This document shows, piece after piece, positions 44,101 through 56,744 of a stretch of DNA of 64,000 nt. Source of the stretch: Dasypus novemcinctus (taxonomy: Eukaryota; Chordata; Mammalia; Cingulata; Dasypodidae). Both the position numbers and the translations under genes were made by a program. The stretch spans positions 111,526,432 through 111,590,431 of the forward strand of contig NC_080685.1 in NCBI RefSeq assembly GCF_030445035.2, read 5' to 3'. A model generated the notes under the pieces. It ran no database searches. It saw only the letters and a list, made by a program, of their open reading frames with translations, and was not told the origin of the DNA. The number at the start of each line of letters is the position of its first letter. The first letter of the stretch is position 1.

Positions 44101-44859
44101 GAGAAAAACTTCTAGCCAAGAATCTCATGTCCAGCAGATTGTCTTTAAAAAATGAGGGTGAGTTTGGAATATTCACAGATAAACAGAAACTGAGAGACTT
44201 TCTAAGCAAGAGACCAGATTTTCAGGAAATCCTAAAGGATGTGCTAAAGCCTGAAAAGACAGGAGAGAGAGGTCTGGAAGAGAGTCTAAAAATGAAGATT
44301 TTATCAATAAAAGTAACAGTGTCAAAAGAGTGTTGAAAGGAAAATATGACAGCTAAAACTCAAATAGTCAGAAATAAACTTAACCAATGATGTAAAGGAC
44401 TTGTATTCAGAGAAAAGCAACTCAATGTTAAAAGAAATCAAAAAAGCCCTAAATAACTGGAAGAACATTCCATGCTCATGGATTGGAAGACTAAATATTA
44501 AGATGTCAATTCTACTCAAATTGATACACAGATTCAATGCAATCTTGATAAAAATTCCACCAGCATTTTGTTGTTAAATTGGAAACACGATCATCAAATT
44601 TATTTGGAAGGGAAGGGGTCCTGAATAGCCAGAAACATTTAAAAAGGAAAAGCGAACCCTCAACTCCAGACTTTAAATCATATTACCTAGCTATAGTGAT
44701 AAAAACAGCATGGTACTGGCATAAAGACAGGCACATAGACAAATGGAAGCAAAATGATGGTTCAGAAACAGACCCTCACAGGTATGGTCAAGTGATTTTT
44801 GACCAGGCTGTCAAACCCACACAACTCAGGCAGAACTGTCCATTCAACAAATGGTGCTG

Positions 44860-45539
44860 TGCTGAGACCAGATCAGCAAGCAATAGGTTTTCTTGAAGGG
44901 AGGGTGACACAGAAATTAAGAAATAAAGGAAAGAGAGAGACACAAGAGAGGAGATAAAGATGGGATCAGGGGACTCACAGCTTCTGGAACTGAGAGCCTT
45001 GGTCCTAGTTTCTACCTCGTATTTATTGGAAACTACCAAGTAGCTGTTTGCTATCAGAACCACACCATCTACAATAGGGAACAGGTTATGCAAAGTTCAA
45101 ATGCAGGGAAGATGATTTGGCCCAAAGGATAGGTCATCCACCTACCACATGGGAGGTCCAAAGTTCAAACTCAGGACCTCCTGACCCGTGTGATGAGCTG
45201 GCACACATGCAGTGCTGATGTGCACCAGGAGTACCATGCCATGCAGGGGTGTCCCCCACATAGGGAGCCCCATATGCAAGGAGTGCGTTCCATAAGGAGA
45301 ACTGTCCAGTGCAAAAAAGTGCAACTTGCCCAGGAGTGGTGCCGCATACCCGGATTGCTGACACAGCAAGATGATGCAACAAAAAGAGACAGATTCCCGG
45401 TGCCGCCGAGGGTGCAAGTGGACACAGAACACACAGCAAATGGACACAGAGAGCAGACAATTGGGTGGAGGGGAAGGAGAATTAAAAAATAAATCTTAAA
45501 AAAAAAAAGTTCAAATGCAATTTAAACTATTTTCCCACA
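44860..45539 (-). repeat. 3' LTR of the ERV-K-like provirus (with SINE)
   Basis: It matches 50714-51003 apart from the SINE at 45106-45507. Shared stretches include GAAATTAAGAAATAAAGGA and GGGGACTCACAGCTTCTGG. Confidence 0.85.
45106..45507 (+). mobile_element. Long DAS-type SINE in the 3' LTR
   Basis: A sense copy between two AGTTCAAATGCA repeats (45094-45105 and 45508-45519). Confidence 0.9.
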
Positions 45540-48500
45540 TTTCCCCTTTTTCACTTTGCTAAATGATGAGTACAGTTCAGGGTACATAGGGGGTCACACA
45601 AAAACTAGATATATTCCAATAAGTGTTCTGCTAGATAAAATGCTTTTCTAATGCTTTGCGACATCTAGCTCACGGCTAGGAAGCCGCAAACCAGCAGCTG
45701 ATTCCAGAATCTTGATTAAAAATAACAAGTGCAGAGCACCCTCTCCCAGGGTGGGACTTTAACTGGCCTGACCAGAGGCTGTCCCTTTTATAGAGCTCAT
45801 AATCAATGAACTTGGTACTACAGATACCAATTGCAAGCATGGCATCAATTCCCGAGCAAGTGGCCAGCCTTCCCAGGAAGGACCACAATACTCCCCAGAA
45901 TGTACCCGATATGTTCCTATTTAAAACACGCCCAACGTGCCCACTGTTCTAGTTCTCATCACTGCTCCTGAAATATGAAAAATGCTGGCCTGTAAGGCAT
46001 TGGTTCACTGATTAACAAAGCTTCCTGCATGATATTTTCACTTCTAGGTTTAAACAATATTCATTAAATTTTTTCTCAATACATTTGGTCCCAGGATTGT
46101 TCAAACTTAAAACAAGAGATTTACATACACATTCAACAAGGTACATTTATATATCACTTACAATTCATCAAATCACTTAAGTACACAATATGTTGCATTA
46201 TTAAAGTTCTGATTAGTATTCAACATTTTATAAATAATCCATAATTGCTGTAGATTATACAACAACAAACAATAAGACTTCCAACTAGCAGACATTTAAT
46301 AAATAAGCTTTCATTTCTCATGGGCTTAAGATTCCCAACCAGCAAGTCTATATAGGCCAGTATTCAATCAAAAAATGAACTCATTTTCCCCAATTTACAT
46401 AGTTTGAGGCATAGGCAATGACAAATTATTGTTACTCTCCCATTTGGGGCTGTGGGACAGCTGGAAGTTTACTGCATAATTTCAATGTCTTTGTTGATCC
46501 TGCTCTTAGCGTCTTCCCTGGACCTGGGGCCACAACTCAGTGTCGAATTTAAACTTAGTCCATCATTGTGAGGACTCATCTTCCAGGCTGAAAACAATAG
46601 CTGGCTTGCTACCAAAGTCCCGATGCAGGGTCCGCAGCAGTGAAAGCATACCTTGCCCCTTCCAAGAGCAGGAGGGTGCTGATGTCACAGTCACTGCGGT
46701 GAGCATTAAGGACGCTCCTGGGTGATGTCCACAAGCTGCTGGTGAAGAGCAGGCAGCCAGATCTGCTGGGCCAGGCACCACGAGGTCTGGTGCTCATGAT
46801 GTCTGCCTTTCCAGCAGAGCCACTCTGCTTCTTCTCAGGTCTCAACTGCATAGCTCTGGATCTTCATGAAGCATCTGCCTCAACAGTCCTGAGAGGGGTG
46901 TTAGAGGAGTGGGCAGGGACATGACAGTCACCCATCACTGCTGGCAGGGGTCCCAGATGTTCTTCCACAGACCTCTCCACCACCGAGGGTGATTCACAAC
47001 AGGCCATTGTTTCTGTCTTGCTTTTAGCATTTGCAGTCCACTCCTGGCTAGGGGTGGCAGTCTTCAGAGTGACCAGACACTATTGGGTTAAGCCTTTCAC
47101 TTTCAGCAGGGCTTGTGATGCTGCACACAATTGCTTTTTTATATTGTACTTCTGGCCCCTTCTCACAATTGACTAAAACCCAAGGGGTAGTTGTTTAGAA
47201 TGTTCCCTTTGCCACAAACCCTACCCAAAGCCAATATTGGTGCTGGCCACATCCAATTCACAGGCTAAGCCAATATCCACCTTTTCCCTTTCTTTTTTTT
47301 TTTTTTTGAAAGCAGCCTGCTGGCGGTCCTCCTACTCCCATGAAGGACCTTTCCCAAGTAACACATCTCAGTGAGGGATGAAAGATTTTCAGTATTCCAA
47401 CAATATTACAAACTCCATTAAGACGAGGAAACATTGCACTTTATCAATTATAGCAGGGAGTACAGTTTTGTCTTACCCAACCAAACAGCATGTAAGAATT
47501 TGAGAGAGCAGCAGGGACCTTGTCCCAATTGTTTGCCTATTTCAGGCACTTAAGATACTATTGTTTCTGATGTTTCTTCTAATTTTGGAAAAAAATGATT
47601 ACTGGTTAACATAATGCCACCAGTAGGGTTTCAGCCACAGATTTCTTCTACACAGCCAGATTCTTTGCCACTAGGTCAGGGAAGATGGTTGGGTCATGCA
47701 CACAGCCTTGGGGAGTACTGCAAAAGTTCATTGTTGGCTTTCTATAGGTAGGAGAATGTGGGCCAATTTTTAGGATCTGACTTTGAGAAAGCAGGTTTGA
47801 ACATTATGTTCCTTTAAAAGTGACTGGTTTCTTTTTAGAAAACCAAGGAAATAAGGTTAAACTACCAGGAGCTATTTTGATTAAAACAGACTTTCTTTTT
47901 TATACTGATCATTCAGGATAAAAACTCTTTATAAACTTTTACTAAAACAGACTAATGACTTGAGAAACTTTGTCACACTAACAGAGAAAGAACAATTTTA
48001 ACTTTGCATCAGTATACTATTTGATACTAAAGCTTTTAAAACTTTATAGATAGACCCATCAAATCTTACTCAACTTTATCTACAAAACTTTTCTTCCGAC
48101 AAACCTTTTGCACTTTCTGTATTCATTCAGGTTTTGTCCCTTATTTTATTCTTTCTTAATAACCAATCATTTTATCTTAGGACAAAATGACTTACAGTTT
48201 CCTTAATGATAAAAACACATTCTATATACCCTACATACATAAGTTACCAAAATGATTTTGGAAACTGTTTCCAATCAAACCTTTTACAACACACAATTAC
48301 CATTAACACTAAACAAACCTGTTAAAATAATGACTCAGTTTGGTTATATGCAAATATAACTTTTCTTTATTTCAAATACCTAGTAGCATCCAATATTAGA
48401 AACAGTCTTTTAGAAACAACTTGGAAGGCGAGGCTGGTTGCCAACATGTTTTCCTGTTACAAAATTACTTTTTGTTATGATTTCTTGAAATTAGCCATTT

Positions 48501-49893
48501 AGACACTTTAATTCAAAAAATGCTTCCACAAAGTTCTTACAATTATTTATAACCATAGGCTATAATTAGATTATTTTAAGACAAATTTCATCTTTACAGA
48601 ACACATTCCCTTACTTAAAGTTACCACAATACCTTCTACAACTTACCACATGCATTCAGGTCCTGTCCTGCATATGTTCATTCTGATTTTATGAAAAGCA
48701 GCCATCTTATTTTAGAACAAAACACACATTTTTGAGCAAACTTATTACATTTTAGTCAGCACTCCCACAAATATTTAAATTTAGGCAAGAACTATACTTT
48801 ATGAAGAGACTATTTTTATTATTGTAGAAATCTTATTAACATTTAAACTTATGTATTAGTATCAGCACTTATTTAATTTTTGGCCATTTTAATAGAGCTC
48901 TTTTAGAATTTTTTATTTATCAATTTATATTATCATCCAGAGGTATCAAAATATACACTGACATTGAACAAATAGACAAACACAAAACAATTACAACACA
49001 CCAACAGAAATATCATTTACAATTTGACTCCTAATTCTTACTTTTTTGGTATAGCTATTTTTAAGCTTTCCATCATTTCGCATCTTAGATTTTACTGCTT
49101 TTAAGATTTCTTCTGGAATCTGTATTGCCTGTAGCATGCAAAAGCTTGTTTTAGGAAACAATTATTAGTAATCAGCAACCAGTTAGGATAGCTTGAGAAG
49201 CATAAATACAGGTAAGCTCTTATTCAGCAGTTTAGACAGACAGTTAAAATACATTTTTTGATTACTACTCTTTAAGACTACACGGAGACTTGAAGTTCAG
49301 GGGTAAACTATCGATTTAAAACTGAAAATTCCTTTTAACATCTTGATAAAAATTTTATATAATTTTATGAATTTGGCTAAATAGGCCCAACCAGAATCAG
49401 CATAGAAACAAAACAGAACACCAAAGTGGCAATGTTTTCCTCTGCTTCCAGTGGCTTAATCTATCAGCCCCTCCAGCCCACAGTCACATTAACATGTAGG
49501 CAGCAAGGGGTTTGCACAGTTGCTGTCAGAATGTTTTCCTTATCTTAGTCAACACTCTAACAGAGAGTTTTCTGACAAGCTGATTTCACTAACAAGGGCC
49601 TGATTCAGCACTTTTGCCTGTGCAGGATGTTCTATTTATGAGTTAAACTTTCTTTACACAAGCAGCTCAACATTTCCCTCCATTCTAGCCTGCAAGATTC
49701 CCTTTTGTAAAGAGGATAATTTAGGCTGGGTATTTCCAGGCACCAGTGTAAGGGGTGGAGGAAGAGAAGGTATATCAGCTTCCTCAAAATTCATTAATTG
49801 AGGGGCCATAGGCAAAGACAGTTTAGAATCAAAACCTTTAGAAATTTTTACAGGGGAAGGGTCATCATGAACCTTTTCTTCATCTTCTTTTTC

Positions 49894-50267
49894 TTTTTTT
49901 TTTAAAGATTTTTATTTATTTATTTATTTAATTCCTCCCTCTCCCCCGGTTGTCTGCTCTCTGTGTCCATTTGCTGCGTCTTGTTTCTTTGTCCGCTTCT
50001 GTTGTCGTCAGTGGCACAGGAAGTGTGGGTGGCGCCATTCCTGGGCAGGCTGCACTTTGTTTCGTGCTGGGCGGCTCTCCTTACGGGGCACTCCTTGCGA
50101 GTGGGGCTCCCCTACGCGGGGGACACCCCTGCGTCCCACGGCACTCCTTGCGCGCATCAGCACTGCGCATGGCCAGCTCCACACAGGTCAAGGAAGCCCG
50201 GGGTTTGAACCGTGGACCAACTATGTGGTAGACAGACGCCCTAACCACTGGGCCAAGTCCGCTTCCC
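49894..50267 (-). mobile_element. Long DAS-type SINE in the ERV internal region
   Basis: An antisense full copy with 18-base flanks TTCTTCATCTTCTTTTTC at 49876-49893 and 50268-50285. Confidence 0.92.
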
Positions 50268-50713
50268 TTCTTCATCTTCTTTTTCATGCTTTGTTTGCAA
50301 AGGTTCTAGGACGAACTTAATAATAGTCCACATAGGCCAGATAGTAACAGAGATGGAAGCCCCTTGAACATGTAATTTTTAAAATTTCTTACCAACTCGT
50401 TCCCAATCAGTTAATTCTAAACTCCCTAAGGTTGGGAATCATGCACAGTATTTCTCAATAATCTGTAAGAGTCCTAAAATACAAGGCTCACTGCTTGGCT
50501 CCTCCTGCTTTGAGGAGCTGTTTCAAGAGACGGACATACGGGTGAACTGTCTCCATTTCCCATCATAACCCTGCAGAAATACCCGAGAGTATTCTTACTT
50601 ACCGAGGACTCTGAAGGCCTGCCAAACCACTCGGGGTTCTGTGCTGTTACAACCAATTGAGTTTCACTTGAAGCGATCCTTCTGCCCTTCGAGTCCCTGT
50701 TCAGGCATCAGTT

Positions 50714-51003
50714 GCTGAGAACCAGCTCAGCAATAGGTTGTCTCGAAGGGAAGGTGACACAGAAATTAAGAAATAAAGGACAAAGAGAGACACAAGAGAG
50801 GAGATAAAGACGGGACCAGGGGACTCACAGCTTCTGGAACTGAGAGCCTTGGCCCTAGTTTCCACCTCGTATTTACTGGAAACTACCAAGCAGCTGTTCG
50901 CTATCAGAACCGCAACATCTACAAGAGGGAACAGGTGCAACATTTACAATAACAGGGAACAGGTCATACAAAGCTCAAATGCAATTTAAAATATTTTCCC
51001 ACA
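50714..51003 (-). repeat. 5' LTR of the ERV-K-like provirus
   Basis: 290 bp, with TG...CA ends and the tRNA-Lys-type primer site adjoining its inner edge. Confidence 0.85.
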
Positions 51004-52289
51004 GTGCTGAAATAACTGGATATCCAAACCCAAAAAAGGAAAGAGGACCGCTATTTCACATCTTATCCAAAAATTAACTCAAAATAGATAAAAAACCTAA
51101 AAATAAAAGCAAGAACCATAAAGCTTCTAGAAGAAATTGTAGAAAAATATCTTCAAGATCTGGTGGTAGGTGCTGGATTCTTACATGAGATAAGAGGACT
51201 GAGATGGACTACTGATGTTTAATTATGTAGAAGTTTTAATTAGCTTTACTGTAAAAGTATGGAAATGTATAATGTACATGGTGACACAGTGAGTAACAGC
51301 TAGTTTATAGGGATGTGGCTGAAAATGGTAGCCTAGGGATGTAAATGCCAAATGACAGAATGCTAGGGAATAAGCTAGGAACTGAATAGCACAGTAAACC
51401 AAGGGGTGGAGGAGAATTGTGGTTGATAGTACAGGTGCAAGTGTCCTTTGTGAGATAGAGCAAATGTACATCACTATTGCAGAGGGGTAGGAATGTGGAA
51501 AAGCATGGGAAAAATACAACCTATGGACTGTGGTTAGCAGTAATAATAAATATAATATTCTTGTATCTATGCCAAAGATGTACTGTGTTCATAATGAGGC
51601 AGTATGGAAAATGTGAGCCAAATGTACACTATAGACATGGTAACAATCAGATGGTATTATCTTATCTGTACAAAGGTTCCACCACAGTTTGGTGTATTGA
51701 TAGAGGGGTATTGTTTGGGAATTCTGCATATGTGAATGATTGATTTATAAGTTTACAACTTCTGTCATAAAAATATATTTTAAAATAATATTAGGGTGGG
51801 TTGGGAAAAAACACACCAAATGTAAGATAAGGACTATAATTAGTAGTAAGATTTTGACAATATTCTTTCATAATTTGTAACAAATGTCTCACAACTATGC
51901 AAGGTGTTGGTGGAGGGTTGATGTATGGGACCCCTGTATGATGTTATGCATGTTTGCTTTGTAAGTTCACAAATTTTACTATACACTTATTGTTTATGTA
52001 TGTTCATATATAAATGATATAAAGATATTAATAAAAATAGGGTGTGTTGGGGAAAAATACTTTGGTTAGTAGTAATATTTTGACAATGTTCTTTAATCAA
52101 TTATTAGTTAAAAATGTTTAACAACAATGCAAGTTATTGGTGGTAGGGTGAGGTATGAGAGTCCAGTCTGATGTTATATATGTTTGTCTTGTAAGTTTAC
52201 AACTATTACTATACACTTATTGTTTGTGTATGTTTATGTATGAGTGATATACTTCAATAAATTAAAAAATAAAATAAAAATAAAATTCA

Positions 52290-52720
52290 AATGAGCATGT
52301 GACTGGGTAACCTTAGATCCCCTAAAATGTTGTAAAAATGAAGAAATAACCATTGTTCTCCAGAATCCTATCGGATTTAAAAAATACAATGTGTAGTGAC
52401 TTTGGATTATGCCTGTGGAGATATATGAGATTTTTCAGTGTCTCTAGAGTTAAAGATTTGTCAGTTTTCTTAAATCTTTTACCCCCTAAGGCTAGACAAC
52501 AGATGGCTATTTCTCAGCCTCTACCCTATCCTTTTTATAAAAAAATAACTTTTTTTCGAAGAAATGATTTATTTTAATTGAGGTAAAATTCACACAACAT
52601 AAAATTCACCATAAAAATAACTTTTTTAATTTTAAATAATTTCAAGCTTATAGGGCAGTTGCAAAAGTACTTCAAAACACACACACAGAAGCATCTTCAA
52701 AATTTTTCCCATAACTCCTA
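52290..52720. other. Intergenic DNA after the half-L1
   Basis: No confident call; 52570-52610 has an old L1-tail-like AATTGAGGTAAAATTCACAC. Confidence 0.4.
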
Positions 52721-52721
52721 T

Positions 52722-52822
52722 CATAATATCTATCTATCTGTCTATCTGTTTCTGTCTATCCATCCTTCCATCCATCCATCCATCCATCATCCATCCATCC
52801 ATTCGTCCATCTGTCCATGTAT
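52722..52822. repeat. (TATC)n / (CCAT)n tetranucleotide repeat
   Basis: TATC/TCTG units pass into TCCA/CCAT units with a few interruptions. It is a compound microsatellite. Confidence 0.9.
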
Positions 52823-52975
52823 CTATGCAACTGTTTTCTAAACATATCAGAGTAGATTGTATACATCATGTTCCTGGAACACTTACTACTTCCCATGTGC
52901 TTTTCCTAAGAAGAATATTCACTCATGTAATCACTTTAACTACATTATCAAGTAATTAAATTTAACACTAATTTA

Positions 52976-53383
52976 TTTATTTATTTTTAAAGATTTATTT
53001 CTCTCCCCTTCTCCCTGCCACCCTGGTTGTCTGTTCTCTGTGTCTATTTGCTGCGTCTTCTTTGTCCGCTTCTGCTGTTGTCAGCGGCACGGGAATCTGT
53101 GTTTCTTTTTGTTGCATCATCTTGTGTCAGCTCTCCGAGTGTGCGGCGCCATTCCTGGGCAGGCTGCACTTTCTTTCATGCTGGGCGGCTCTCCTTACCG
53201 GGCGCACTCCTTGTGCGTGAGGCTCCCCTACGCGGGGGACACCCCTGCACGGCAGGGCACTCCTTGCTCTCATGAGCACTGCACATGGGCGAGCTGCACA
53301 CGAGTCAAGGAGGCCCGGGGTTTGAACCGCAGATCTCCCATGTGGTAGACGGACGCCCTAACCACTGGGCCAAGTCCGCCGCC
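52976..53383 (-). mobile_element. Long DAS-type SINE
   Basis: An antisense full copy with AAATTTAACACTAATTTA on both sides (52958-52975 and 53384-53401). Confidence 0.92.
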
Positions 53384-53509
53384 AAATTTAACACTAATTT
53401 AAAGATTACAGCTTATATTCCAATTTTTTAATATGTTCTGATAATGTTCTTAGAAGCATTTTCTCATCCATTATTAGATCCAGCCCAGGATCATGTATTA
53501 CATTTAGTT

Positions 53510-54532
53510 GCTATTGCCTCTTTCATCTCTCTCCCTCTTTTAAATTGTGAAAAATATATACCTGAACTTTTCCATTTCAAAAACTCCCAAACATAATAGT
53601 GGGATTAATCACATTCATAATGTACTGCTCCCATCACCACCATCCATTACCAAATTTTGCCATCACCCCAAACAAAAACCCTGTACCCATTATGCTTCAC
53701 TTTCCTGTCCTCCTCTCGCCACCCACCCTAGGTAACCGTTAGTTTACTTCCTGTTTCTATAAATTTGCATATTCTAGCTATTGCTTATAAGTGCCATCAT
53801 AAAATATCTGCCCCTTTATTGGACTTCTCTCACTTAGCATGCTCTCTGCAAAGTTTATCCATAAATCAGAACCTCATTGTTTTTCAGTGATGAATAATGT
53901 TTCATTGTATGCATTCAGCACATTTTGTTTATCCATTCATCTGTTGATGGACATTCGAGTTACTTCCACCTTCTGTGTGAATAATGCTGCTATAAACATC
54001 GGTATTCAAGGATCTGTTTCAGTTCCTGCTCTCAATTGTTTTTTTTTTTTTTTAATGGTGAATTGCAGTTTTTGTTTTGTTGTTGGTCATTTTTAGTAGT
54101 TTTACTAAGATATAGTCACATACCTTCCCTCAATTCCTTGGGGTAAGTACTGAGAAGTGGGATGGCCAAATCATATGGAACTACTATTTTTAACTTTTTG
54201 AGCAACAGCCAGTTTTCCACAGTGGCTGTACAATGTTACATTCTAATTGGTGTGTGGTGGTATCTCACTGTTGTTTTCATTGGCATTATCCTAAAGGCTA
54301 ATGATATTAAGGAGCTTTCCATGGACTTAGACATTTCTCCAAAAAAGATATACAAATGCCCAATAAATCCCTCATTAACATTTAAATTGGGTTGTTTGTC
54401 TTTTTGTTATTGAGTTGTAGGAGCTCTTTATATATTCTGGATACTAAACCCTGATCGAATGTGTGATTTCCAAATATGGCCTCACATTGTTTGTTCTTTT
54501 TCACGTTCTTGATAATTCCTTGTGTAGCAGTT
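53510..54532 (-). mobile_element. Old L1 (L1M-like) 3' end, continuing at 55893
   Basis: Antisense landmarks: TGCTATTGCCTCTTTCATC, ACTTAGCATGCTCTC, GTTTATCCATTCATCTGTTGATGG, ATTGGCATTATCC, then a TTCTTGATAATTCC end that continues across the LTR-like insert as TTTGATGTACCAAAG at 55896. Non-coding. Confidence 0.7.
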
Positions 54533-54667
54533 TGAGATTATTTATGAACCCCAAAAATGATAAGGATTATGTTTGTAAATTGGTCTGTGGCTCTGAGTGT
54601 GATAGACTTTGATTGTATTAGATTCAGCTGAGATGTGTTTGATTAAATTACCTGTTAAGATTAGGGT

Positions 54668-54990
54668 TTTGGGAGTGGATATGGCTCAGATAGTTGGGCA
54701 CCCACCTCCAACATGGGAGGACCTGGGTTCCCAGTGCCTCCTAAAGAAGACAAACAATTGGCCAAAAAACCAATAAGCAGACAACAAGCAAAAACAACGA
54801 GCATTCAATAGCAAGACAACAAGAAAAACAATGAGCAGGCAGTAAGCAAAACAAGCAGGGAGCAGGTGTGGCTCAAGCAATTGGGTGCCTGCCTCCCACA
54901 TGGGAAGTCCCAGGTTCAGTTCTTGGTGTCTCCTAAAGAAGAAATGAGCAGACAATGAACAAAAACAAGCAAACAGACAAAGGAGCCAAA
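54668..54990 (+). mobile_element. Tandem short tRNA-Ala-like SINEs
   Basis: Heads at 54668 (GGGAGTGGATATGGCTCAGA) and 54857 (GGGAGCAGGTGTGGCTCAAG) are separated by A-rich linker sequence that itself repeats (AACAAGCAAAAACAACGAGC and AACAAGAAAAACAATGAGC). Confidence 0.7.
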
Positions 54991-55407
54991 TTGGGGGTGG
55001 GTAGAGATTAGGGTATTGATTTTGCCATGTCAGTAGGGCATGACTCAGGGTTGAGTCCCCACCTCCTTGGTGGGCTGATATAAACAGATACTCAAGAAGA
55101 CACACACTGAAGAGAAAGAGCTCCATAGATATGGAAGAGGAGAGAACTTTGATCCTGCAGTCCAGGAAGAGAGATGAACCATTAGCCTGATAGTTTGCAG
55201 CTGAAGAGAACTGAGCAGCTGAGCCCTCTGCCAGCCCACAGCTGAGATGGGCAGAAGCTGGGCCCATGGAGCCCTAAGAGGAAGGAGGAAGGAGAGACCA
55301 GGAAGGCATCACCTGCCGTATTGCTTCAACCATGGCAACAGACTTTGGTGAGAAAGCAACCTTGAGTTAGATTCCTCAGGGCCTTGTAACTATAAGATTC
55401 TATCCCA

Positions 55408-55809
55408 GGGAAGTGGACTTGTCTCAATGGATAGGGCATCTGCCCACCACATGGGAGGTCCATGGTTCAAACCCCGGGCCTCCTGACCCATGTGTGAACT
55501 GGCCCACGCACAGTGCTGATGCACACAAGGAGTCCCCTGCATAGGGGAGCCCCACGTGCAAGGAGTGTGCCCTGTAAGGAGAGCCGCCCAGCGCAAAAGA
55601 AAGTGCAGCCTGCCCAGGAGTGGCGCCATACACATGGAGAGCTGATGCAGCAAGATGGTGCAACAAAAAGAGCCACAGATTCCCGGTGCCACTGACAAGA
55701 ATAGAAGCAGACACAGAAGAACACACAGTGAATGGACACAGAGAACAGACAACTGGGGTGGGGGTGGGGGGAGAGAAATAAATAAATAAAATAAATCTTT
55801 TTACAAAAA
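55408..55809 (+). mobile_element. Long DAS-type SINE
   Basis: A sense copy between GATTCTATCCCA and ATTCTACCCCA, with a short body deletion relative to other copies (GGAGTCCCCTGCATAGG). Confidence 0.88.
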
Positions 55810-55892
55810 AATTCTACCCCAAATAAATACCCTTTATAAAAACCAACAGATTTCTAAGACTTTGCATCAGACCCCTTTGGTTGACTAATACA

Positions 55893-56420
55893 CCTTTGAT
55901 GTACCAAAGTTTTTAATTTTGAAGAAGTACGATTTATCTGTTTTTTCTTTCATTGCTTATATTTTTGGCATAAAGTCTAAGAATCCATTGCCTGAAACAA
56001 GGTCCTGAGATGTTGCCGTACATGTTCTTCTAGGAGATTTAAAGTTTTGCTTCTTATATTTAGGGTTTAAAAAAAATCTATTTTGAATTAATTATTGTAT
56101 ATGGTAGGAAGTAGGGGGTCCATGTTTCTTCTTCTTTAAAAATTTTTTATCTGAGAGCATCATCGTCTTTTTGGTGTGTTGCTTCCCTGCACGGGAGCCT
56201 GTGCCTCTCCGTGCAGGTCTGGGATGCCTTTTCTCTTTTTTTATCAGGAGGTCCTGGGGATCGAACCTAGGTCCTCTGTATAGTAAACAGGAGCTCAACT
56301 GCTTGAGCCACAGGCTCTTCCCCATGTTTCTTCTTTTGCATGTTGATATACAGTTTTACCAGCACCATTTGTTGAACAGACTATTCTTTCTCATTGAGTG
56401 GTCTTGGCAACTTGTTAAAA
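55893..56420 (-). mobile_element. Old L1 tail, continued, with a short SINE
   Basis: L1 wording (GTTTTTAATTTTGAAGAAGT, CAGCACCATTTGTTGAACAGAC) is interrupted by an antisense short SINE at about 56234-56323 (minus-strand GGTTCGATCCCC). Confidence 0.65.
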
Positions 56421-56744
56421 ATCAATTGGCCACTTCCAGGAAGACTGAAGGTAAGAGAGGCAGAGAGACCACTTCTCTCCCAGAAAAAGTAGAGGACAGG
56501 TGGAGACTACCTGGAGAGCTGCTCTGGGGCTCAAGACACCAGGGGAAGGTGAGACACCATCCAAAAGAGAGAGGGGTGAAGGAAAGGAGTTCAGCTGGCT
56601 GGAAAAATCCCTTGAGTAAAGCTTCAGAAGAGGCAGCTAGCACCCATCCCACCACCCTTGTAGCAAACGGTGGCAGTGGCTCTGGACTGAGGGAGCTGAA
56701 GGGATCCTCTTTGCAAAGAAAGGGGTGAAGGAGGGACATAGGCT
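56421..56744. other. Non-coding stretch before the LTR
   Basis: Purine-rich sequence resembling an L1 5' UTR (AGGAAGACTGAAGGTAAGAG), but not enough to call. Confidence 0.3.

Larger units (their letters stand above)
44860..51003 (-). mobile_element. ERV-K-like (class II) provirus, two LTRs, internal region decayed
   Basis: It is flanked by GTGCTG on both sides (44854-44859 and 51004-51009), a 6-base duplication. LTRs start TGTGGG and end TCAGCA on the minus strand: 5' LTR 50714-51003 and 3' LTR 44860-45539 (enlarged by a SINE). A tRNA-Lys-type primer site (CCTGAACAGGGACTCGAA, minus strand, about 50688-50706) follows the 5' LTR, and a polypurine tract lies at 45540-45555. A short matrix-like Gag remnant of ERV-K type lies around 50270-50390, continuing weakly at 49650-49890. 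No other gene is recognisable. It is clearly broken, with many lesions. The LTRs differ by roughly one base in a dozen by eye, so its age is of the order of tens of millions of years. Confidence 0.8.
41491..52280 (+). mobile_element. Half-L1 (ORF2-deleted L1), copy 1, full length with later insertions
   Basis: It starts at a typical L1 5' end (ACAACCAGCAAGATGG at 41493) and ends in an A-rich tail (about 52255-52280). TAAAATTCA flanks it at 41481-41489 and 52281-52289. Order: ~1.4 kb 5' UTR, ORF1 (42892-44100), a ~260-base spacer, then at about 44364 a direct jump into the last part of ORF2 ([13 protein letters not shown]), then the 3' UTR (51180 onward). The endonuclease and reverse-transcriptase domains are missing. 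Insertions that came later are a SINE (43083-43495) and an ERV (44860-51003). The same junction in the copy at 61074 argues for one ancestral deletion. Confidence 0.75.
54533..55892 (+). mobile_element. LTR-like xenarthran repeat with SINEs inside
   Basis: It starts TGTAGCAGTTTGAG and ends TTGACTAATACA. CCTTG and CCTTT flank it (5-base duplication) inside an old L1 tail. It holds short SINE heads (about 54668-54990) and a long SINE (55408-55809). The late AAATAAATACCC plus TTTATAAAAACC order is that of a solo LTR of an ERVL-like family. Confidence 0.65.

Noticed and set aside
43505-44155. 216-codon coiled-coil frame as a host gene
   Set aside because: It is L1 ORF1, present again at 62698-63201.
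52722-52822. Dense short tandem repeats
   Set aside because: Ordinary tetranucleotide microsatellite.
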